NCBI GenBank assembly: GCA_016081115.2
Contig: JABTTQ020000183.1
Location: 1 to 64,000 of the forward strand
Source: Rehmannia glutinosa
Lineage: Eukaryota > Streptophyta > Magnoliopsida > Lamiales > Orobanchaceae
Direction of reading: 5' to 3'
Length of the DNA: 64,000 nucleotides
The notes beneath the pieces were generated by a model. The model was given only the letters and a program-made list of their open reading frames with translations. It searched no databases and was not told the DNA's origin. Made by a program: the position numbers and the translations under genes. How positions within the stretch are numbered: position 1 is the first letter of the stretch; each line of letters opens with the position of its first letter. Below, piece by piece: positions 58,422 to 64,000 of this stretch.

Positions 58422-58454
58422 TTGTGGATGGATGGGAGCAATCCATCCAGGTTG
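57814..58454. other. Genomic flank with a possible short exon and a purine-rich tract
   Basis: An ATG at 57997 in strong context (A at -3, G at +4) opens a 34-codon frame starting MASIDSFSENFTVVVPPSA, in a GC-richer patch preceded by a pyrimidine-rich, 5' UTR-like stretch. I do not recognise it; it could be a first exon fragment. From about 58120 to 58430 the plus strand is strongly purine-rich (GAAAAGAAAAG) and non-coding. Confidence 0.3.
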
Positions 58455-58470
58455 CCACATGAGATCCCAT

Positions 58471-58520
<50 letters not shown>

Positions 58521-58536
58521 ATGGGATCTCATGTGG
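58455..58536. repeat. TA microsatellite inside a 19-bp perfect inverted repeat
   Basis: CCACATGAGATCCCATCCC (58455-58473), 44 bp of TA, then GGGATGGGATCTCATGTGG (58518-58536). The right arm is the end of the Mutator-like element; the left arm is an identical terminus facing the other way. Confidence 0.9.
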
Positions 58537-58896
58537 GTAGCCTCTTACCATGTGGCGTGTGGGATGATCCCATCCCTACATCCTAAACAATCAATGGTTT
58601 AGATTAGCCCTACACAAAACTCCATTTTATAATTATTTTTAATGCCAAAAGGGCATTTACGTAATCCACAAAAGGGTAAATTAATACCATAATTAATAAC
58701 CTAGAATCAAGGGATCTTCTTGATTGCAATCTTGCCATAGCGAAATAACGTTAATATAACAACAAAACACACGTTTCCTATCATCTTCTTCATTTTGCAT
58801 CCATCCAAAATTCGCAAAGAAACACCGAAGTTTCGCGTCCCCAAAACACAGAACACACCACCTATAGTCGAAAAAAAAGCACAAAAATCTTGTGAA

Positions 58897-59979
58897 ATGG
58901 GCGATGAGTGCGATGAATCACAACATGATGAAGTATTGGCGGACAAGCCAGATGAAAGCTGGATTTCAGGCGTTTTTTTTCCTCGTATGTGTGTATATAT
59001 TTCGAAAAATCGCGCAATATCCATATGCATCATGTCCGTGTTTTTGTTAGAAAATGTGGAATCATAATTAATGTTTATCTTAGTATAAAGAAATGTACAG
59101 AAATGTACAAATTATATATGAGGTTTGTGTATATATATATTTACTATTGTGTACATGTAAGCATGTAGTATATGGTGTGGGAAATGGGATGGCAGGGGTG
59201 ATGATGAATTTTTTATGTGAAAGAGTTGTGTACACATATTGCAATATATATGCCTGTAAAGCAATTTTTCATGTATAGATATGTATATTTTTGTGTTAAT
59301 TTAAAATGTCATATTGTGTGTTTGAATGTTTATTTGAAGCTATACATTAGCACATAGAGTTGTATACAACATTCGACAAACTTGTGTATTTGCAACATAT
59401 TATGGTGTATATATATGAATACTTTTGTGATTTAGAATGAGAACAAACAATGGTGTTCAAATAATTCTATAACAGTATAAAGATATCTTATTTTAGTATA
59501 CATCGACTTCAAATTGGTGTGATAAGTATAAACATTCAGTGGGTATTTGTTAGATTTTTTATTAAGGAAAATGTACGATAATATTGAAACTATTGCACAA
59601 TTTTTTTAAAAAAAAATTGTGTATACGTTTCACTTATTTGGTGTGCATATACTTTGCAGATAGTAGTGATAAAACAATCCAGCATGTCGAAATACGAGAG
59701 CCCCTGGTAATATCACCCGACAACAGCAAATATTGGATATCTGAAGTTGAACAAGATAAAATACCGCGAGTGGGCATGCATTTTGGGAGTTTGGACAAGG
59801 GTGTGGAGTTTTATAGGGATTATGGTAAACAATGCGGCTTTGACATACTAATAAGCACGTCAAGAAAATTTAAGAACAAAGAGATTCGTCTGCAATATAT
59901 TGTTTGTAACAGGGAAGGCTACAAACAAACATCGTATGTGTTTGGTGTCGAAGGGAGAAATTCACACACCAAACAATGA
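58897..59979 (+). CDS. FAR1-type DNA-binding-domain protein (two-exon model)
   Basis: Exon 1 is 58897-58984 (MGDECDESQHDEVLADKPDE), exon 2 is 59660-59979; donor GTATGT and acceptor TACTTTGCAG keep the frame (phase 1), giving 135 aa. Exon 2 holds PRVGMHFGSLDKGVEFYRDY, then GKQCGFDILISTSRKFKN, EIRLQYIVCNREGYKQT. This matches the FAR1 DNA-binding domain (P-x-VGM-x-F, Y-x-x-YA-x-x-x-GF, and the Cys of VCNREG), a WRKY-GCM1-type zinc finger found in FHY3/FAR1 regulators and in the MULE transposases they derive from. The ORF stops (RNSHTKQ) before the rest of the domain and without a transposase core, so it is truncated. The acidic first exon is usual for the family. Whether it is expressed cannot be told. 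Confidence 0.6.
59392..59545. repeat. Direct repeat copy 1 within the Mutator-like element
   Basis: GTGTATATATATGAATACTT, CAAATAATT, AACAGTATAAAGAT and AGTATACAT recur in order at 60520-60665. The copies are clearly diverged. Copy 1 lies in the intron of the FAR1-like gene model. Confidence 0.7.
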
Positions 59980-60129
59980 ACTAGAGTGTCACGTGTGGAA
60001 AAATTGCATCTCACAACAGCCGAACATGTACCGAGCAACCTACATAATACAACTACAATTTTCCCAGTATTTTCAAATTTCGTACACTCCAAAAACTGTT
60101 ATCAGATTTTTGACTTATGTTAAATGAAT

Positions 60130-60405
60130 GTTATTTATATTATAATTGAATGTCATTTACATTATAATTGAATGTCATTTATATTCTAATTTTACATGGT
60201 TTTTGAGTCCATTTGACTTTTAATAAAAAAAATACCCTGTAATCTAAACACTTTTATGTTATAATTGCTATTGTAATTGAATGTCATTTACATTATAATT
60301 AAATGCCATTTATATTCTAATTTTACATCGTTTTTGAGTCCATTTGACTTTTAATAAAAAATACCATGTAATCTAAACACTTTTATGTTATAATTGCTAT
60401 TGAGT
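60130..60405. repeat. 131-bp tandem duplication within the Mutator-like element
   Basis: Two copies containing TTTTGAGTCCATTTGAC and TAATCTAAACACTTTTATG, with period 131 bp (60201 to 60332), preceded by shorter repeats of AATTGAATGTCATTTA. Confidence 0.85.
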
Positions 60406-60519
60406 GCCTGCTATCTGTTGATGATACACAACTTTTCAAAGCATTACAATGACTTCCAAAGAGTAAAAAAATAATTGTAGTACTTCAATAAAATATCAAA
60501 AAATATAGTAAATTTGGGG

Positions 60520-60665
60520 CATATTGTGGTGTATATATATGAATACTTTGGTGGTTTATAATCAGGAAATTCTGGTGTACAAATAATTACATTACAGTAT
60601 CATAAACTCTTATTTTGGTATACATTGGCTTGACCATTTCGTGATAAGTGTAACATTCAGTAGTA
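60520..60665. repeat. Direct repeat copy 2 within the Mutator-like element
   Basis: Partner of 59392-59545; ends GATAAGTGTAACATTCAGTA, against GATAAGTATAAACATTCAGT in copy 1. Confidence 0.7.
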
Positions 60666-60670
60666 CATTG

Positions 60671-60932
60671 TTACTTGAACACAAACTGCTTAAGAATTAT
60701 GCATACGCATGATTCGTTAAACATCTTCAACTGAAAAACAACAACTCTTGTCCGAAAATTGTTGAGCCGAACCAATGCGCCCGATATAACATTAGTGACT
60801 TGTCCTCGGTTTGGGCAACTAAGCTTTGAGGGCAGATTTTGCGGTCTTTGCTCTCGGATTAACGTCACTCGGACCCTCGCTCGGGCCTGGGGAAGCATGT
60901 CTCTTCCTATTTCCTCTTGCCATTTAACCTGG
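60671..60932 (-). pseudogene. Exon-like, GC-richer open segment inside the Mutator-like element
   Basis: On the minus strand a splice-acceptor-like TTCTCAATTCCAG ends at 60932 and is followed by VKWQEEIGRDMLPQARARVR, VTLIREQRPQNLPSKLSC, and VTNVISGALVRLNNFR. The base composition (many CCG, GAG, CGA) stands out from the AT-rich surroundings. I do not recognise a family. It may be a captured host-gene fragment, or the second gene of the element. Confidence 0.3.
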
Positions 60933-62212
60933 AATTGAGAAAAATTGAATAACACATCACATTGTGTACGAAAAATGGAAAAAAATACGAAAATGGAAAA
61001 AAATAGCGCCCACAAAAACACACGTGTCAAAAAAAAACCACATCTAAACTAAATGTGTATTGTATGTAGTCCAATCGTATACGAAAAAAATAAAATTATC
61101 CAAACACCATTGTATTACTTGTTATCGTTAGTATATTTAATTCATTAAAATTAATAATATAAATAAAAAATATATACAATTCACCATACTAGTGCAAAAC
61201 CACAATACCCTGGGTACCTATGTGCCAAAATTAACAAAACATATACTAAAACACTGTCTACGAACATTATGTGTGTATATCCCACTACATATCTTCCATT
61301 TTTTTTTACCATATTTCAGTCATTGTGCAAAAAATGCACAACAAAAATGATTTATGTATATACCAAAATCACTAAGAAGATTGTCATACTTGCGTAAGAT
61401 TACACCAAAATATGAATGAAAAAGCACAAATTCAATAAACATACACATTATACAATTCATTATCTAAGTGTGCATCGTTTTTCCGTAAATTTATACTATA
61501 TAAATCGCTACCATTACAGTCAATGATATAATTCCACAAACTAAATACAAAAGGGCGTCTGTAAAAATCGAGTGTGAAAATCCTAGAAAATTCAAAATAA
61601 AAAATAAATGGGTCCTACAACTAGGTCGACAAAACTAAAGAAAACTCATAAATAATTATCTTCAATTGATATAAAACATGTTGTCGGAATTGGGTAAAAA
61701 CCCTTTGTACGGTGAATTACAGAACCAAAGAATCGAAAAAATGGACACAGGGGCTTACCTTAATAGAGAGTTACAGGTGTTTCTTGGATATTTGTTGCCC
61801 AATTGAGTTCCGCCCATACAAAGAACAATCTCTTTGGCTCGATTTTTGCAAAGAAAAATGGTGTTCCAGCCGTGTGTAAGAGGAATTTTTAGGATGGATG
61901 AAGTGTCTGCAGACGTGTGATAGTGGGGGTTGTAGGGGGGAGAAATCTTTTAGAATTTTGGGTGAAAATACACAGCCAAAACAGCGGGAGAAATTGGTGA
62001 TTGAATCCCAAAAAAATAGGAAATTGTGGGGAGTTACCAAATTGGACGTTACTTAATGTTTATAATTTGTCTATTTTGCCCTTAAATGGGCTGATTTCAA
62101 TTTTTTTTTAAAAAAATTCGAAAAAATTTAGGCCTTTGGATTAAACATGTTAACGGTCTAGATCTGTCCACACTGCCACATATTAAGGGCATTGCCACAT
62201 ATGATCCTATAC

Positions 62213-62224
62213 TTATATATATAT
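62213..62224. repeat. TA tract shared by two adjoining elements
   Basis: Short TA run between the right end of the Mutator-like element and the left end of the next element. Confidence 0.7.
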
Positions 62225-62559
62225 GATTTGGTTCAAATGAGACCACCCTCATTGGGTGAGACAGTGTGGACTCATCATACCAATTAATTATCAATTTTCA
62301 ATGGGCCGTGTGATTGAATCAATTTTTTTTTCATTTTTTTCTCTCGATTAAGGGTAAAATTGTAATTGTATAATTCAAAAATTATCCAAAGGTTTTTCTG
62401 GTATGTTTGAATTTTAACTGTTTTTATGGGGTGAAATGATAACTGACAGAGCGGATTTAATGGTGTTATTTAAGGAAGCAATTTTCTTTCCATTTTTGTT
62501 TTATTTTATAGTATAGTTAGAGTTCTTCAGCTGCTTAAAATAGCTATTAAATAGTGCAT

Positions 62560-62935
62560 GTTTAGTTGTTTTTGTTGCACTATTTTACGATAATAAGACA
62601 TAGTTGAGTATAATGTACTGCATGTTTAGTTATTCCACACTGAATAGATAGTTTCTATATAATGCATAGTTAGTTCATTTTGCTGCATAGTTTATGATAT
62701 ATTGCATAGTTGGGTATATGCACTGTATTTTTAGTTTTTAACACTGTATAAATACCTTCTAGATAATGTATAGTTAGTTGATGTTTGCTTCATGGTTTCA
62801 AATATGCAATATCTTATAGTAACATATGCAGTGTTTCTTCACATTTTTTTTTATGTATAGTTAGTTAATGTTTTCTGCATAGTTTCAAATATACAATATC
62901 TTATAGTAATTCATGCAATGTTTCTTCACAGTTTT
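62560..62935. repeat. Degenerate tandem repeats (ATAGTTAGTT type)
   Basis: At least four units with TATAGTTAGTT, TGCATAGTTT and CAATATCTTATAGTAA. The last two are the best preserved, with a period of 87 bp (62769 to 62856). Confidence 0.65.
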
Positions 62936-63010
62936 TTTTTCTATGTAAAATGCGCAGAAATCGTTAATGACGTGTATAAAGATAAATTTCTTGTATTGCA
63001 TTAATGGAGG

Positions 63011-63013
<3 letters not shown>

Positions 63014-63060
<47 letters not shown>
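63014..63060. repeat. GA microsatellite
   Basis: About 23 uninterrupted GA dinucleotides. Confidence 0.98.
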
Positions 63061-63063
<3 letters not shown>

Positions 63064-63310
63064 ACATGTAAGTTTGAGAGTTGTATGATACAGAAAGGGA
63101 TTTGATTCTAGTCTCTTTCCATTTTTGTAACTACTTTGTTATGTTAATTAAATTAATCTTTTAATATATTTTTTAATCCATTAAATCACACTCATTGATT
63201 AATAGTGGGAGATGGTTGAGATTAGTCTATTGTGTTTCACCTAGAGCCATGGTCTCACATGATTCTCCCTATATATATATATATAATTTCATTAATGTCA
63301 TTTCCGCCCC

Positions 63311-63386
63311 GGGAGCATAGCCCACTGTGCAAAAGATATGGTGATGTGACATAGCCCACTGTGCAAAGGATATGGTGATGTGATGT
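63311..63386. repeat. Short direct duplication
   Basis: CATAGCCCACTGTGCAAA followed by GATATGGTGATGTGA occurs twice in direct tandem, with one substitution. Confidence 0.85.
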
Positions 63387-63436
63387 GTATTTCGCTGACA
63401 ACTGCAGGATTGGGCTTCAAATCTGCCTGGTAACTA

Positions 63437-63600
63437 GGGTGAGCAAAACCGAACCGTAACCGAAAATCAAACCGAATGAATTCAGTGTGCTTTTGTTTGG
63501 TTTTTTTGGTTAAACTGTTTGGTTTGATTTTTAATCTCATATACCAAATTAATTTTTGGTTCTATTCGGTTTTGGTCTTAAAAACATTGGTTTGGACGAA
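63437..63600. mobile_element. End fragment of a hAT element related to the one at 48168
   Basis: TAGGGTGAGCAAAACCGAAC is followed by several AACCGAA/GGTTTGGTT/TTCGGTTTTGG words in both orientations. This resembles the terminus and subterminal region of the complete hAT element (TAGGGGTGAGCAAA). No second end or transposase was found before the window stops. Confidence 0.65.
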
Positions 63601-64000
63601 GGGCGGAGGGAGGGGGAGCAGTGGAGGCTCCGATGAGGTTGATATTATTTTTATTATTAATGTCATCTCCCCAATTCCAACTTTTTGAGTGTGAATGATG
63701 AACTGACTAATCATCGACCAAAAACTATTTCAAACGGACGAATTAGATTTCTAATTTATGTGTGCACCAACAAATTTAAACCCATATGCTTATTTGGGTA
63801 GGCTTCTATTATTAAGCAAGCGTTTTGGTCCATAATTGTATTGAAAACCAAGAATTCCTTCATTTTTTTTTAATTAACTGCACCTAATAATTAGAAGATA
63901 ATATAATATATTAGTACGATTTTTATTTTATTTTCCTGCGACAAATTATTAGGTTCCTTGCAAAGCTAAAGACAAATATAATTCAATTCTTTTGGTTGGC
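63601..64000. other. Right-edge intergenic DNA
   Basis: AT-rich except for a short GGGAGGGGG stretch; no gene recognised. Confidence 0.4.

Larger units (their letters stand above)
58518..62212 (+). mobile_element. Mutator-like element carrying a FAR1-type ORF, inserted in a TA tract
   Basis: The left end GGGATGGGATCTCATGTGG, with ACCATGTGGCGTGTGGGA following, and the reverse complement of the right end, GTATAGGATCATATGTGGC, with AATATGTGGCAGTGTGGA, align as imperfect terminal inverted repeats of 50 bp or more. Both ends abut TA runs, so the target duplication cannot be seen. It is about 3.7 kb, AT-rich, with a FAR1-like ORF and internal duplications but no full MULE transposase. The superfamily call (Mutator-like) is an inference from the long inverted ends and the FAR1-type cargo. 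Confidence 0.55.
62225..63269. mobile_element. Second TA-tract-bounded non-autonomous element
   Basis: The left end GATTTGGTTCAAATGAGACC and the reverse complement of the right end, GGGAGAATCATGTGAGACCA, align as imperfect terminal inverted repeats, and both abut TA runs (62213-62224 and 63270-63286). 1045 bp, no coding capacity seen. It contains degenerate repeats of GCATAGTTAGTT-type words and a GA microsatellite. Confidence 0.5.

Noticed and set aside
58127..58551. Minus-strand frames rich in Phe, Pro and Ser
   Set aside because: They are translations of a polypurine tract and a TA microsatellite, not genes.
61771..62040. 89-codon minus-strand frame near the right end of the Mutator-like element
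   Set aside because: No domain, no start or splice support, composition like its surroundings.

Overview
The window is nuclear DNA of a flowering plant, almost certainly a eudicot (possibly an asterid, a weak impression). The evidence is one intron-containing cytochrome P450 of the plant-specific CYP78A family, set in nested plant transposable elements: Athila and Tat-type Ty3/gypsy elements, copia-type LTRs, and hAT, CACTA, Stowaway and Mutator-like DNA elements. Nothing bacterial, organellar or CRISPR-like was seen.

Layout. 1-11030: a decayed Athila element (Athila-1, plus strand), its 5' LTR cut by the window edge, apparently inserted in a minus-strand Tat-type element whose leader and LTR lie at 11031-12438. 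13204-15165: the CYP78A gene (minus strand, two exons), the only host gene that looks intact; a Stowaway MITE lies about 300 bp upstream of its start codon. 16745-36683: a minus-strand LTR element with a perfect 5-bp target duplication (CACGG). Its interior has almost no coding capacity and consists mostly of graded tandem repeats of about 70-72 bp. A 12.9-kb Athila element (Athila-2, 18707-31610, minus strand) is nested in it. 37244-38028: a solo LTR (target duplication AAAAC), followed by a diverged second copy of its 3' half. 39411-39490: a tRNA-like SINE head. 40044-42915: a copia-type LTR (minus strand) split by a 1.4-kb CACTA element (41332-42749, target duplication AGT). 43964-57808: a Tat/Retand-type element (plus strand, target duplication CTACC) with gag, protease, RT, RNase H, a second RNase H, integrase, a 99-bp hairpin-bearing tandem array, and a spliced antisense ORF. 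A 3.5-kb hAT element (48168-51674, target duplication AGCTGCGG) sits in its RNase H. 58518-62212: a Mutator-like element carrying a two-exon FAR1-type DNA-binding ORF. 62225-63269: a second element bounded by TA tracts. 63437 onward: an end fragment of a hAT element.

The elements have no joint function; they record successive insertions. The order that can be read is Tat-type remnant before Athila-1, repeat-filled LTR element before Athila-2, copia LTR before CACTA, and Tat element before hAT. All transposon genes are broken except perhaps the antisense ORF body and the short FAR1-like ORF. The least expected signals are the repeat-built interior of the CACGG-flanked element, the CACGGCCGTG-type palindrome arrays in the promoter side of the LTRs and elsewhere in both Athila elements, and the antisense ORF plus hairpin array of the Tat element.
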